Assembly: GCA_018806915.1 (NCBI GenBank)
Contig: JAGKQI010000089.1
Location: 62,001-126,000, forward strand
DNA: 64,000 nucleotides
Direction: 5' to 3'
Origin: Phytophthora colocasiae
Lineage: Eukaryota; Oomycota; Peronosporomycetes; Peronosporales; Peronosporaceae
Shown: piece by piece, positions 20,552-30,891 of the stretch
How positions within the stretch are numbered: position 1 is the stretch's first letter
How the letters are laid out: each line of letters starts with the position of its first letter
Notes under the pieces: generated by a model
Seen by the model: the letters and a program-made list of their open reading frames with translations, nothing else
Told to the model about the DNA's origin: nothing
The model's database searches: none
Position numbers and translations under genes: made by a program

Positions 20552-21814
20552 CTATTGCTGTTGTGCATCAAGTGTAATGACTTTACGCTCGATGCGCGTG
20601 AGGAAGTTCCCGAGCGCCTCTGAGCCGCGTACGAAGATGTTGAGCACTGGAATACCAGGAACCACGTACTTCTCGTGGGTCAACAGCTGCTGCAACGTGC
20701 AGAAGGGCGACACTTCGATCCAGAACTGCGTCTTGGCCTCGTGCTTCTCCTCCAGTCGAATGCGCTTCACCTCTTCGTCGTCTTCTTCCTTCTCGCCACT
20801 AAGACCAACGTGCCACTCCTTAGGAGACGAGTAAGGCAAAACCATATCCGCAGCAGCATATACCACCAGCTTCGAAGCTACAAACTCCTGGTTGGTGTCC
20901 CACTCGGCGTACGGACCGTCCTCAGGGAACATGTTGGCCAGATGCTCAATCACACTGTCCTGCTCGCCGAAGAACTGCACAAAGTCCGACGTGCCGTGCT
21001 GATCGTAGAGGAAGAGCGCAGGCCAATACATGTTGCCGCTCTCTTGATCCAGGTCGGCCTTTCCTTCGTACTGACGCACACGCTCGTCGTCCACCAGAGC
21101 GCGGCCAACGCGGATATTGCGAGAGGCGCAAAGCCTTCGGTACTTATCCGTGGCAGCACGGCGCTTCATGCGTTCTCTCTCCTGCTTCAGCTTCTCGACA
21201 CGCAGTTCCTCCACCAATCGACGTCCTTCAACCTGCAATTGGAGTAGCAGTTTGTTCTCTGGGTCGAGCTTCAGCCCTTCTTCACAGTATCGCAACGTAT
21301 CTGCTGGTTTTCGAAGCAACCGAGAGGCTTTAGCTCCTCGATAATAAGCTTTGAGGTTGCTGGGGTCAAAATTAATGGCTTTCGCAGCATCCGAGCGGCA
21401 ACTGGCGTAGTTCTTAAGCTCCAACTGCACAGCAGCACGGTTGCATAAAATCTGGGAGGTGAGTTCCTTCATGTCGTAGGACAGATCACGCTCCTCCTTC
21501 GGAAGTGCCAGTGCCTTGTACGCATAGGCCAGAGCGTCGCTGTAGTACTTCATAGCGTTCTTATAGTAGCCTCTATGGGCCTTCTTAGCGTCGGAGAACA
21601 TGTCGTTGCCCTGTTTCTTCCAATGAAGCGCCAGGGACTCGGCCGTCTCGCCGTCCTCGATCAGCGCTTGGATAGCTGCCACCATCTCATCTCCCTCCAC
21701 CAAATGGTCCTCGAACAGCGTCATATCTGGGAGTGCGTCCATGTAGGCCTGGCGCTCTGCTGGGTCCCACAATTTGCTCTCATCAATCTCGAGGTCCACG
21801 CCCATGTTCTCCAT
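20552..21814 (-). CDS. TTC4: TTC4/Cns1-type TPR co-chaperone
   Basis: This is a single exon of 420 residues from ATG 21814. Three TPR units occupy about residues 78-195 (WKKQGNDMFSDAKKAHRGYY, ILCNRAAVQLELKNYASC, LKAYYRGAKASRLL), followed by a charged helix (LKQERERMKRRAA). The C-terminal 'wheel' domain about 260-420 (YWPALFLYDQHGTSDFV, FVRGSEALGNFLTRI) is typical of TTC4 and yeast Cns1. The TPR clamp binds the EEVD tails of Hsp90 and Hsp70; in yeast Cns1 also helps eEF2 folding. It is divergent with ZNHIT6 across only 174 bp, so the two may share a promoter region. Confidence 0.9.
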   Translation of the reverse strand: MENMGVDLEIDESKLWDPAERQAYMDALPDMTLFEDHLVEGDEMVAAIQALIEDGETAESLALHWKKQGNDMFSDAKKAHRGYYKNAMKYYSDALAYAYKALALPKEERDLSYDMKELTSQILCNRAAVQLELKNYASCRSDAAKAINFDPSNLKAYYRGAKASRLLRKPADTLRYCEEGLKLDPENKLLLQLQVEGRRLVEELRVEKLKQERERMKRRAATDKYRRLCASRNIRVGRALVDDERVRQYEGKADLDQESGNMYWPALFLYDQHGTSDFVQFFGEQDSVIEHLANMFPEDGPYAEWDTNQEFVASKLVVYAAADMVLPYSSPKEWHVGLSGEKEEDDEEVKRIRLEEKHEAKTQFWIEVSPFCTLQQLLTHEKYVVPGIPVLNIFVRGSEALGNFLTRIERKVITLDAQQQ

Positions 21815-21988
21815 GGTGACCTAGGAATTAGTTCTTCTTGGTTCAATTTAGCTGGTCAAAGGCAAAGAAATGACTGGCAACGTCGACTTCCACCAGTTGG
21901 AGCCATTACTCACTTAAGTACGAATTTAGTTTTCAAGAGACGTGGACGTAATGCTGTGGACGTCACTCGACCATTGACCTCTGAAGTC

Positions 21989-23328
21989 ATGACGAACGCA
22001 GGAAGTAAACGCCCACTGGAAGAGGGAGAGAAGGAGATGCAGTTGGTGGAGGAGAAAGTGGACGTGGTGTGCTGTGGCTGTGGAAAGAGCGACGTTAAGT
22101 ACCGCTGTCCTCGTTGCGAGCGCATCACATGTTCATTGCAGTGCTGCGTAGCGCACAAGAAGGAGGTTCGTAGTGTTGATACTGTGGTAGGAATTGGTGC
22201 CAATTGCTTTACAACTGAACGCCTTTGTGTTTAAATTTCTGATGATAGTTTGACTGCAATGGTAAACGAGATCGCACTAAGTTTGTGGGGCTCAAGGCGT
22301 TCACAGATGCAGATCTCTCCAGTGGTAAGCTGCTTGCTTGTCTTTTTGCTGCATTGTTTGTTGTATTAACACTGTGTTTGCGTGTGGTCTGGTTGGTTTC
22401 GGCAGATTTTTTCTTCCTGGAGGAGGTCTCTCGCTCGACGAACAGTGCTATACGTTCTCGAAGCCAATTGAACGCCAACGCGCGGCGCTACACGAGCAAC
22501 AAGAAGCGAAAAGTGGCGACAGAAACGTCAGCTCCAATCAATCCAGATATCCCTGCAGACTGGTTAGCACGTTTCCCGATCGCTGTGCAGTTGTTTGCTG
22601 AACACTCAGCGAAACGAGGTGTGGCATTGACATTACTTGCTCCTGGAATGAGCAAGCGTGCTAGGAATTCGTCCTACATGGATACGAAGAAGAACACAAT
22701 GTATTGGCGCGTCGAATGGGCATTTCCCAGTGCTGAAGTGCCTGTGAGTCTGGCTGAGGACCGTGCGAATGAAAAGGAAACGCTCTTTGCGCTGCTTAAG
22801 AAGTATCTAGCCCCCAGTCAGGTAAGGAAGGGATGTGATAGAATGCTACCGAGTTTTGAACTAATGGCGGTCAATTTCTTGTAGGAAAACGTTGCTATCC
22901 GTGGAAAGCTCAAGAAATATGCCGTATCTGACTGGGAGAAGCAGATCCTGTTGTTACTGCGAAAGGAGTTCGCTCCAGCATCACAACCGCAGTACTACCG
23001 ACTGGATGGGAATTTGAGCTTCGAGAGTAACTTGAAACGGAAGGCTGTGGTGGAGTTCCCAGTGATCATAGTAGCTCTGGCAGCTGACTCTGATCTGTAT
23101 CCTGTGGCTCATGATGTGATCGAGGCGGTGGCGTCAACAGAGACGAATTCTGTTGAAGAGCAGTCAGCGCCCGAAGAGCCTGAAGAGATGGAAGTGGAAA
23201 AAGAAGAAGAAAAAGAAGAAGAAGAAGAAAGTCTAAACACAGCAGAGAAACTCTTCTCTATCTCAGAGGAAATGGAAACTCCTGCACAATCAAAACCTGT
23301 GCTGATCGAGGAGATCCCAGCCCACTAG
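21989..23328 (+). CDS. ZNHIT6: Box C/D snoRNA protein 1 (BCD1/ZNHIT6)
   Basis: Exons are 21989-22165, 22249-22324, 22406-22821 and 22885-23328, 370 residues. The N-terminal zf-HIT finger spans about 28-65 (CCGCGKSDVKYRCPRC, CSLQCCVAHKKEFDCNG), with its last Cys on exon 2. The donor GTTCGT at 22166 is unusual but restores the finger. The middle holds the BCD1 core (PADWLARFPIAVQLF, YWRVEWAF, LFALLKKYLAPSQ, DWEKQILLLLRKEF). The tail is very acidic (about 300-345). BCD1 acts in the nucleus with Hsp90/R2TP partners in early assembly of box C/D snoRNPs. A second HIT-finger assembly factor lies at 49518-49998. Confidence 0.88.
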
Positions 23329-23435
23329 AAAACCAACTTGCATGATAGTGAACAGCTAAGTAAATTTTGTCTCGATTTGCGGATCTTGCCGACTTTTCAT
23401 CGAGCAGACGCGTAAAACGTATTCGCAGCAGAAAG

Positions 23436-24680
23436 ATGGCAACTTCATGGTTCGTAGATCCAGAGATCAAGCCAACGGCGTTTACAGCGTCCTACGTGTG
23501 CAACAACCTGTCGCGGCATGGCGAGACGTTGGTATGTATAATTGTGGATCTACACGACTTTGTTTGTCTGTTGATCTGTTTCTAATGTGTTTCGCTCTGC
23601 AGGCCTACGCGAATGTGGACGATGTGGTGTATGTGGACACGACGCACACGCCTTACATGACCCACAAACTGCCAATTGCAGAGAAATCTACAGTCCACCA
23701 AGTGCGTTTCTGCTCGTTAAAGGATCTGATCGTGATCGTTGTTGCTTCGGACAATGGTCTCCAGGTATTGAAACGTTGTGGAAGTACAATCTTCAACGAA
23801 TCAACTATTGATCTCTCTACTATTACAGATTTATGACTCTGTGGGCGAGGAGAATCTCGCTCAATTTGCACTAAAGGATGTCCTGGGCGACGATATTGAA
23901 GGTAGCAAAATCTAAAATTCCTCTACTAAATCTTCTCGCGCTCACTTGTATAATTTGATACAGGAGATTCTCTCTATTGCCAAGGTATTTGCTCTATTCA
24001 CATGAAGGAGCCGCGTATTGTTGTGGGTAAGTGAATTGATACTGTCATGCCACAGAGTCTTTCTAATAGTAAAAACTCTCTACGAAACAGGCTCTTCACT
24101 GGGCAGACTACTTGTAATTGGGAAGGAAGAAGACGCCAAGTCCAGCGAAGGAGCAGGTTTCGAGGTGTGCAAGACTCTTAAAAGCCATGAAGAGGCTATC
24201 TGCTGTGTGGAGAGCTCCCTTGACGGCACTCTATTGGCAAGCAGCGATATGAGTGGAGCTATCTTGATCCACAATCCTAGCGACGGCTTCGAAGTGACCC
24301 ACCGGATCGTGAGCACTGGTTACCCGGCGACTTGCATGACTTTCATGGCGGAGAACTGGTTGGTGGCTGGATTTCTGACTGGATGCTTGCGGCTGTATAA
24401 CCCTGAGAACTTCCATGTCCATGCTGAAGTTGCTGCTCATACACGTGCAATCACTGCGTTGGATGCACACAACGAGTTCGCAGTGTCAGTGAGCGAGGAT
24501 ACCTTCATGAATGTATGGGAGATCTCGTCGACTAAGGCTGGAGCAGGCCCACGCGTGAAGCTCGCAAGTTCCCAGGCAGTGCCGAACGACCTACTCACGG
24601 GTGTGGCCTTCGTGTCGACCAACATCATTTTTACTGCTGCATATGACAGTTCGCATCTTAAGTTCTGGACTCCGGAATAG
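23436..24680 (+). CDS. WDR54: WDR54-like beta-propeller protein
   Basis: Exons are 23436-23531, 23603-23764, 23829-23901, 23964-24026 and 24091-24680, 327 residues. ATG 23436 was chosen; an upstream TTG would add nothing recognisable. The line-up with vertebrate WDR54, from memory, is good: CNNLS near the N-terminus, VASDNGLQIYDS, then HTRAITALDAHNEF and EDTFMNVWEISS near the end. About six WD-like blades are visible without strict WD dipeptides. Function is poorly known in any species; a scaffold role is inferred from the fold. The 3' end is 74 bp from the convergent CS-domain gene. Confidence 0.8.
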
Positions 24681-24753
24681 GATCTCAAACGTCTACAAGA
24701 TGAGCAGGATTAAATTCTCATCTACAATATATTTGCTCAAATGCGGATGATAG

Positions 24754-25561
24754 TTAGTCGTAAAAGGCGTCATCGTACTCAATGTGATCCTCCATCGCCT
24801 TGGCAGCTCCGTTCAACGAATTCCACGGCTTCTCCTGCGCCTTTGTCAATGTAACTGTTAGTGTATCCTTCTCCGCCTTCCACGTCGCGTCTGTGATGTC
24901 CTGGAACAGCGTTGAGATCTCGAGACTCTTGGCCTTAGCACCCCCAGGAGTCTTGAGGATGTCCATTGACAGCGATGTCTTGGTCCATTTCTACAGTAGA
25001 ACGATAAGGAATAAGTTAATGCTGTCACAAACGTACGCAACAAAGAGGTTCCTGTCTTACCAACACCAGTTGCTCTTCTTTCAGGTTCTTAATGACGTTA
25101 TCTGTCAGGTAAATACTGCAGAGAGAAGTCAACATTTAACGCCAATTCAAAGCCAATAGTACCCCACAATCTCCTCACCTGACAGTCTTTTTATTGTCGC
25201 TCCAGCCGTAGGACGACACCATCGTTTTGTCAACATTCTTGCTCTCGTGGGCGTAGTAGTAGCTGTTCTCTCCTTTCTTAATCAGTTTTTCATCTGGAGC
25301 AGAATTCATCTCATCGTCATCTTCCTCCTCTTCTTCTTTCTCATCTTCTTCATTAGCTTCAGTTTCCTTCTTTAGCGTCTCGTTGAGTCTCGCAGCGCAA
25401 CGCCACAGCATGACCGTCAGAACAATAACGCCCACACTGACCGCCAGCTGTTCCAAGAAGCCCTTGCTCAAGTGGACACTTCCCCATGGCGTCACCAGCT
25501 TCACATAGGACGCATTGGCGCTGGGGACGTACAGATAAGGCAGGAAGAAGCTCTCGGTCAT
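24754..25561 (-). CDS. Membrane-anchored CS (p23/NudC-like) domain protein
   Basis: Exons on the minus strand are 25561-25179, 25115-25061 and 24990-24754, 224 residues. The start is ATG 25561 (MTESFFLPYL); further upstream only TTG is available. A hydrophobic segment at about 38-57 (LAVSVGVIVLTVMLW) is one transmembrane helix. A Lys/Glu-rich acidic stretch follows, then a CS domain: YGWSDNKKTVSIYLTDNV, LVLKWTKTSLSMDI, LTVTLTKAQEKPWNSL. CS domains are found in Hsp90 co-chaperones (p23, Sgt1) and NudC proteins. The anchor suggests co-chaperone action at an organelle membrane; which one is unknown. It is divergent with the ribosomal protein gene at 25745. Confidence 0.75.
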
Positions 25562-25744
25562 TGCGATCGTCGAGCACAATGGATACTTGTGACGTGGCGA
25601 CCATCGAAATCATTTTAATTGGTTAAAATAAAACCCTTTCAAATCTACTCATCACTTTTGCCCGTTCCAGTTTCTGGGGCTGTGTGGCCAGACAAATACA
25701 TCGCAGCAGAACTCCAAGTCAATTGCTCTCGTTTGTACGCCGCC

Positions 25745-25987
25745 ATGAAGCCTCTATTCGGGAAGATTGTGTCCAACAAGATGCAGAAGTCGGTGCTCGT
25801 GGAGGTGGCCCGCATCGTGAAGGACCCAAAGTACGGCAAGTACTACAAGAAGACCAAGAAGTTCATGGCCCATGACGAGCAGGACGCTTGCAACATTGGA
25901 GACTTTGTGCGTCTGTCGGCCACGCGTCCGCTGTCCAAGCGCAAACGCTGGAACGTTGAGGAGATCACGCGCAAGGCCGAGGTGTAA
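25745..25987 (+). CDS. MRPS17: Mitochondrial small-subunit ribosomal protein uS17
   Basis: This is a single exon of 80 residues. ATG 25745 has a strong context (GCCGCCATG); the frame is open upstream but has no better Met. The uS17 pattern is clear: [16 protein letters not shown], then [20 protein letters not shown] and RPLSKRKRW. The length and bacterial style point to the mitochondrial ribosome, not the cytosolic one. No obvious cleavable presequence is seen, which is common for short mitoribosomal proteins. Confidence 0.9.
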   Translation: MKPLFGKIVSNKMQKSVLVEVARIVKDPKYGKYYKKTKKFMAHDEQDACNIGDFVRLSATRPLSKRKRWNVEEITRKAEV

Positions 25988-26301
25988 GCGGGATCTGGAC
26001 GTTAGCACTGCGTCGGTCGGAGAGCTCCAGAACTTGATACCACAGGTTTGATCTGGAAGGAAGGAATGGCTGGGAGGAGCAACAGACGTAGCGTGTGTAT
26101 TAGCAGAGCAGAAAACACCGTGGAAAGTAAGTTAGAGTTGATTTTCCTGTCTGTTTTTTTAGTCCGTTTTGTCGTCTGTGACGCAGGGAAGAGGTCTTGC
26201 AAGTCCGTGATGGAGTCCACACACTGAGTGGATGGATACTAGCAACCCCATTGAGGATTATCTATCGACAATTGCAGCCTTTGGTTCTACTCAACTGCGG
26301 T
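25988..26301. other. Convergent 3' region
   Basis: 314 bases between the stop of uS17 (plus) and the stop of TBCB (minus). No coding frame or repeat could be supported. Confidence 0.5.
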
Positions 26302-27186
26302 CTACAGCTCATCGTCACTGTCTGACAAGTCTGCAAAGGGATCCAAAGCAGGGAAGTCGCCAACTGCCACATTATGAGGCCGCACAAACCCGCCATACTT
26401 CTGTTCACACTTGAAGTAGGTCGTCCCCTTGACGGAGCCGTTGCCTTTGCCCACCGGCTCATCGAACTGCACGCCGACCCAGTAGCCAGCAGCGATCTCA
26501 GGGATCTCTCCCAGGTACTGAACCTGTCCGCGACGTCCACCAGGCTGCACTTCGCACCGGTCACCCACCTTCATGTCTGCCACAGACTCCGGTCCTGGAA
26601 TCGAATCGGGATCCACCGCCGGTCGAGCGACGTTCATCATAGTTTTAGGCTTCCAGTTCGGGTCCTTGGCGAGTTGCTCCCTCTTGTACGCACGCACAGT
26701 CTTCTCACCTGCATAAACATACACAGTCAATAACTCGACCAGCTATATCTTAGCACTGCATCCACTGTGCGTACGCTTGTTGTAGTCCTCCTCGGAGATT
26801 TCGTACTTCTTGACGAGTGTAACGTCCTCCAAACCTCCTCCTTTCGAGAGTGAGAACGGATCTTTGTCAACGATGTGGAGACGCATGCCGTTCTCGACGC
26901 TATAGAAGCCGAGCATCCTCTGGTCGTCATCCAGACGAACATACACTGATCCGTCACTGCGCATGACCAGTAACTCCATGGCGTCTGGTTTCGTTCCTGT
27001 GTGCTGATACAATTTGTGTCGTAGCTCTCCAACGGTGCCATGCAGGTCCAAACGGATGTCCACCATCTGCAGCTTGAGGTTACTGTGGGTGATGAGCAGA
27101 CACACTACTCCTTCCGGCACATTGTCGTACTGGTGGCCGTCCATTGCCGTCACATAGTCTCGTAGTGCTCGTATGTCTTGCGCCAT
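26302..27186 (-). CDS. TBCB: Tubulin-folding cofactor B
   Basis: Exons are 27186-26775 and 26708-26302, with a 66-bp intron; 272 residues from ATG 27186. An N-terminal ubiquitin-like domain (about 25-105: VVCLLITHSNLKLQMVDIRL, GMRLHIVDKDP) is followed by a helix (EISEEDYNKREKTVRAYKRE, joined across the intron). A C-terminal CAP-Gly domain covers about 180-250 (GDRCEVQPGGRRGQVQYLG, YWVGVQFDEPVGKGNGSV, CEQKYGGFVRP). The family's GKNDG is GKGNG here. Cofactor B binds alpha-tubulin after the CCT chaperonin and works with cofactor E in heterodimer assembly. It is divergent with GET1 over 92 bp. Confidence 0.92.
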
Positions 27187-27278
27187 GGTGCTCCTTGTCA
27201 ATTTGGCTCGGATATTAATTGAGTCATACTAAGTACGATATTGTTTTCAACGATACAAAAGACATTTAAACTGAAGAA

Positions 27279-27955
27279 ATGATGGTGGAACTACCGACGA
27301 TCACGTCGCTCAAGGTTTACGACGTCCTGTTGATCGCCTTCGTCATGTTGGCTGTGGATCTGGCTGTGAAGCTCTGGAATGGACGTGGTGCGCAGCTGTC
27401 GCCGGCTGAGCAGAAGCTGTTGGGCGAATACAACGCTCAAGTGAGACTTGTGAATCGCCTTAATTCGGTGGAGACGTTCGTGGAGCAGGCCAAGGCTACA
27501 CGTAAGATGAATGCGTTAAAGAAGGAGATGCAAGAGCTGGCAGGTGAGTTAGTAGAGTATTGTCTTTTCTTGTTGTTGTTACTTTTAAGCACTAACTTTG
27601 CTGGATTTGATGCGGATCAATGACAGTGGAGCGGCTGGCTGCAAGCGCGCCATCCGAGCTGCAAAAGCAGTTCGATCGCATCCGAACTGTGAGTTCACGC
27701 TGTCTAATGTCTTGATATTTGATATTCTACTTTCGACTAACTTTATGGACAATTGCTACTACGACTACACTTCAGCCAGCGATCATGGGGCTGGTTATGC
27801 TGTACTACTGGAACGAGCCTTTGGTGGTGCTTCCGCAGGGCTACATGTTGCCAGTAGAGAGGCTCATGGCATTCCCAGGTTTCCCATTTGGTGCTGTATC
27901 CGCTATGGGCTGGGCTGGAATCTGTCGTCGCGTCAGTGCCAAGATCCTCGGCTAG
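27279..27955 (+). CDS. GET1: Get1/WRB-like tail-anchored protein insertion receptor
   Basis: Exons are 27279-27543, 27627-27688 and 27776-27955, 168 residues. The layout matches Get1/WRB (CHD5 family): a first transmembrane helix at about 11-30 (LLIAFVMLAVDLAVKLW), a cytosolic coiled coil (about 45-110; TRKMNALKKEMQELAVERLA), and two more helices after PAIMGLVMLYYWNEP. Get1 with Get2 forms the ER-membrane receptor for the Get3 ATPase, which delivers tail-anchored proteins. No Get2 or Get3 lies in the window. The second exon is only 62 nt. Confidence 0.82.
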
Positions 27956-28238
27956 CTAACTCGGTGAACCTGAACTGACGAAGACCAAACGCCGTAGAGA
28001 CACGAGATAACTACCTAGCATAGTCCATAGCAAACCTGTTCCAACAAGGAAATAAAACTGCAAGTGAACCAGGAAACATCAATTGCTCGACGAAAAGCTT
28101 CATAGAATGAAGACGGAAGACCTAAATGCGCTGTGTGCGAATGGCGTCACATGCATGGCTGGCATGCGCGTTCGATTAAGCTGAAGTTACTACCCAACCC
28201 GAAGGTCGTGTGGCACATCACACTGTAAAATGTGACGT

Positions 28239-28574
28239 CTAGTAGTCCTCGTCTCCGCCGAACATGTCCATGCCTCCGCCCATGTCGACCTCTTCCTCCT
28301 CCTCGACGGCCTTCTCCTCGACCTTGGCCTCGGCAGCACCGCCAGCAGCAGCGCCAGCAGCGGGGGCAGCGCCCACCGACACAGTGGCGAGCTTGGCCTT
28401 GCCAGCAGCGACCACCTCCTCGATGTTCTTGCCCTCGAGCTCCTTCACGAGCTTCTCGGCCTGTTCCTGGTCGAACTCACCGCCGAAGGACTTGACGACC
28501 TTCTCGAGGTCAGCCACAGCGGGGGTGGCGTTTCCGCCGAGAACACACAACAGCAAAGCAGCAACGTGACGCAT
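28239..28574 (-). CDS. RPLP2: 60S acidic ribosomal protein P2
   Basis: Single coding exon, 111 residues. The N-terminal dimerisation domain is typical (MRHVAALLLCVLGGNATP, LVKELEGKNIEEVVAAGKAK), then the Ala/Gly hinge (VSVGAAPAAGAAAGGAAEAK) and an acidic tail. The extreme C-terminus is DMGGGMDMFGGDEDY in place of the near-universal DDDMGFGLFD that contacts elongation factors. The ATG is directly preceded by CTACTGCAG, a good splice acceptor, so a 5'-UTR intron probably ends at the start codon. A (CAA)n repeat at about 28589-28606 lies within that intron. Confidence 0.9.
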   Translation of the reverse strand: MRHVAALLLCVLGGNATPAVADLEKVVKSFGGEFDQEQAEKLVKELEGKNIEEVVAAGKAKLATVSVGAAPAAGAAAGGAAEAKVEEKAVEEEEEVDMGGGMDMFGGDEDY

Positions 28575-28972
28575 CTGCAGTAGGTAGCAACAACAACAAC
28601 AACAACAAATTGTTAGTATTAAAGTTTCGTATTAAGTCGCTCTAGCAATGACTGAGCGGCGCCATAAAGAGGCTCAAAAAAGCCGCTGGACGCACCTTGT
28701 TTAAGGTGAAAAGAGGTTTTCTGCTGGTAAATTACCCGACGACGTCTCCAACGTTGCTATGCTTTGCGGTGAGCTCCAACCTTGCGCCTACAAGGCCAGC
28801 GATAGCCAATCACTCCACGGACCATACAATATGCAAGTTAAATTGTCATTAACCAATCAGAATACAGATCCTATACAAGTAAGTATGCTGATTGAAAGGT
28901 TTTCTGTCACACGTCGCAGGAAAAGTGAATGACCTTCAACATGGGTCAAGCTTATTTACCTTACCTTATACC
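28575..28972. other. 5' region of RPLP2 and 3' flank of the DHHC gene
   Basis: About 400 bases with the (CAA)n microsatellite, a likely 5'-UTR intron and promoter of RPLP2. No ORF of note. Confidence 0.5.
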
Positions 28973-30183
28973 TTACTCTTGCTGCAACGACTCTGTCATG
29001 ACGGGGGTAATAGCTGCACTAGACGTTTTCTTTGTTTTCACTGGGCTGCCCAAATCGTTTTCAAAGATGCCTTCACTCTCGTTGATTCCGACGCTCAAGA
29101 CCATATCTGGAGGCGGACTGGTTCTATTATTCGACTCCATTGCTGCAGTTGCAGCTGCATGCTCGAGTGATGTATTGGACCGAAATGACGAAGGTACTGA
29201 TAGACTCGCAGGCACAATGGCAGCTGGAGGTGAACCCCGTCTTGTTCGTGTACCAGCTCCTTTAGCTCCTTTTGTATCGCTGGTGTCGTCATGCTGCACG
29301 TGGCTCAGCTTTCTGTTTCTGGCCTTACCACGGCGGAGGCAATTGCACTTGAGCATACGCGTGCAGAGACCGTCGGAACCATTGGCTAAGATGAAGTCGT
29401 AGGTACCCATTCCAACGCACAGCAAGTAGGTGTGGAAACCAGCGAGAAGAACGAACGAGTTGGACAGTGACATACAAGCAGCGTTGTGGATCCACAAGAG
29501 CCCAATCACTGTCATACTCCAACCATCAGCTGAGTTAGCCTTCACCTCAGCTTCCCACAAAGTGCACATAAGGATGCCTATGACGGTCTGCAGCAACGTC
29601 TGGCATGTTGCTGACACCACCAACCAGTAGAACGATTCGTAGTTGCTCTCACCGATGCATGTGTTCAGCCACGTACAATGGTGGTCTAGTCCGGGGCTGT
29701 TCTTGTAGCACAAGCCGCAATAGCGTGCCTCTTTATGAGGAACTCTTAATAAAGAAGGGAAGATTGACGAAGGTGTCTGTGGGCACAACAAAGCAGTAGC
29801 GACTATGAGTGAAGTAAACAAATACGAGATGAATCAGCAAATTTCCTACTGGTTTCGACGGGTCCCTCGACTCGCAAATGCACCATGATGTGATGACGAT
29901 AATTACTAAAACAGCATTCGGTAGGAGAATCGCCAGACACTGGTAGTTGGGAGTTAGAGTGACGAAAACTCTACGACCTGGGAGTTGAAGCTTACCTTGT
30001 CCCAACTGAGCAATGTTGCTACGAACGCAATAAAACTCTGTGACAATAGCAGTTGAGTGTAAGGCAAAAACACTGAGAAATCTGGTGTAAATTGACTGTG
30101 CGTACTCCTATTAGAATGAGCTGAATGATCCAACTCGTCACTTGATCTCTCGAGAAGGGCTTCTCGAACCCGCTCGTGCGCAT
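28973..30183 (-). CDS. DHHC palmitoyltransferase with a shortened cysteine-rich domain
   Basis: Exons on the minus strand are 30183-30106, 30035-29850 and 29776-28973, 355 residues. Four hydrophobic segments are seen, two before and two after the DHHC motif (QCLAILLPNAVLVIIVIT, YWLVVSATCQTLLQTVIGIL, CMSLSNSFVLLAGF). The catalytic part reads ARYCGLCYKNSPGLDHHC, then TWLNTCIGESNYESFYW. The enzyme would attach palmitate to cytosolic Cys residues at Golgi, ER or plasma membrane. The canonical domain has an extra HCX2CX2C block between CX2C and DHHC that is absent here. N-terminal MRTSGFEKPFSRDQVTSW resembles ZDHHC1/11-type openings. The second acceptor (CAGAG, second AG used) was chosen because it alone keeps the frame. 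Confidence 0.8.
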
Positions 30184-30372
30184 TTTGGTCTTGTAGCCAA
30201 CAGCTTTCAATGCTGCCTAGTCAATAGCAAGTTGGACTGTCCAGAATCGATCATCTAAAGTCTCCACAACGACGCCACTCATCTATTTCTGGTCAACCAC
30301 CAAACAAGTAGCTCTTCATGCCGTATAAATACCCAGTCCAGCGTCTATTCTGTGCTTAAGCAAATCCTGTTC

Positions 30373-30711
30373 CTAAGGAGACGTCCGGACGAGCTCCTTA
30401 GCTGCTTGTTGCGTCTGTCCAGGTTCATTAGGAGCTGTTGATGCTGCGCTAACCTTGGAGATGGCGATGACACTGGACCAATTCTCCAGCACACGCAATG
30501 ACACTACACAAAATAATACAAACAGTTAGCAACCACCACATCTTCCTGCAGTCCCTTCTCTCTCCCGCGTACTCTCATTCTGCTGGTTCATCTGCATCAG
30601 CTTCGCATTGATATCGTCCAGATAACGCACCAGCTCCGCCGAGTTATCCCGTAGCACTTCGAGCGCCTCTACTTCCTCGTTCTTCCTGCCCCTTTCCATC
30701 GTCAATGACAT
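30373..30711 (-). CDS. DAD2: DASH complex subunit Dad2-like
   Basis: Exons are 30711-30573 and 30503-30373, 89 residues; the splice makes NQQNEMSLRVLENWSSVIAI. The pattern fits Dad2: a heptad helix (LEVLRDNSAELVRYLDDINA, KLMQMNQQ) followed by VLENWSSV, the family's conserved end. In fungi the DASH/Dam1 complex rings microtubules and couples kinetochores to them. The C-terminal 30 residues are not conserved in my memory of the family. The gene is divergent with the apyrase gene (ATGs 180 bp apart). Its small size makes false assignment possible, but length, coiled coil and motif agree. Confidence 0.65.
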
Positions 30712-30891
30712 CGTACTTAGTCGAGAAGCAGCACCACGTCACAGAACACAGGCGGCGTATGATGATTGGCTGTTTTAAAATCATTCCCATTGGTTGAAAA
30801 CAAGCAAAAACGTTCATAGTCAGTTCATTTTGCCCCAGCAGCTTATCGGCTTTATTGCTCCGGTCGTAACGGACGCAGTCGCCCCCCGTGC

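Noticed and set aside
20675..21247. Plus-strand frame opposite TTC4
   Set aside because: A shadow of the TTC4 coding strand; its Leu/His-rich composition comes from reversed codons.
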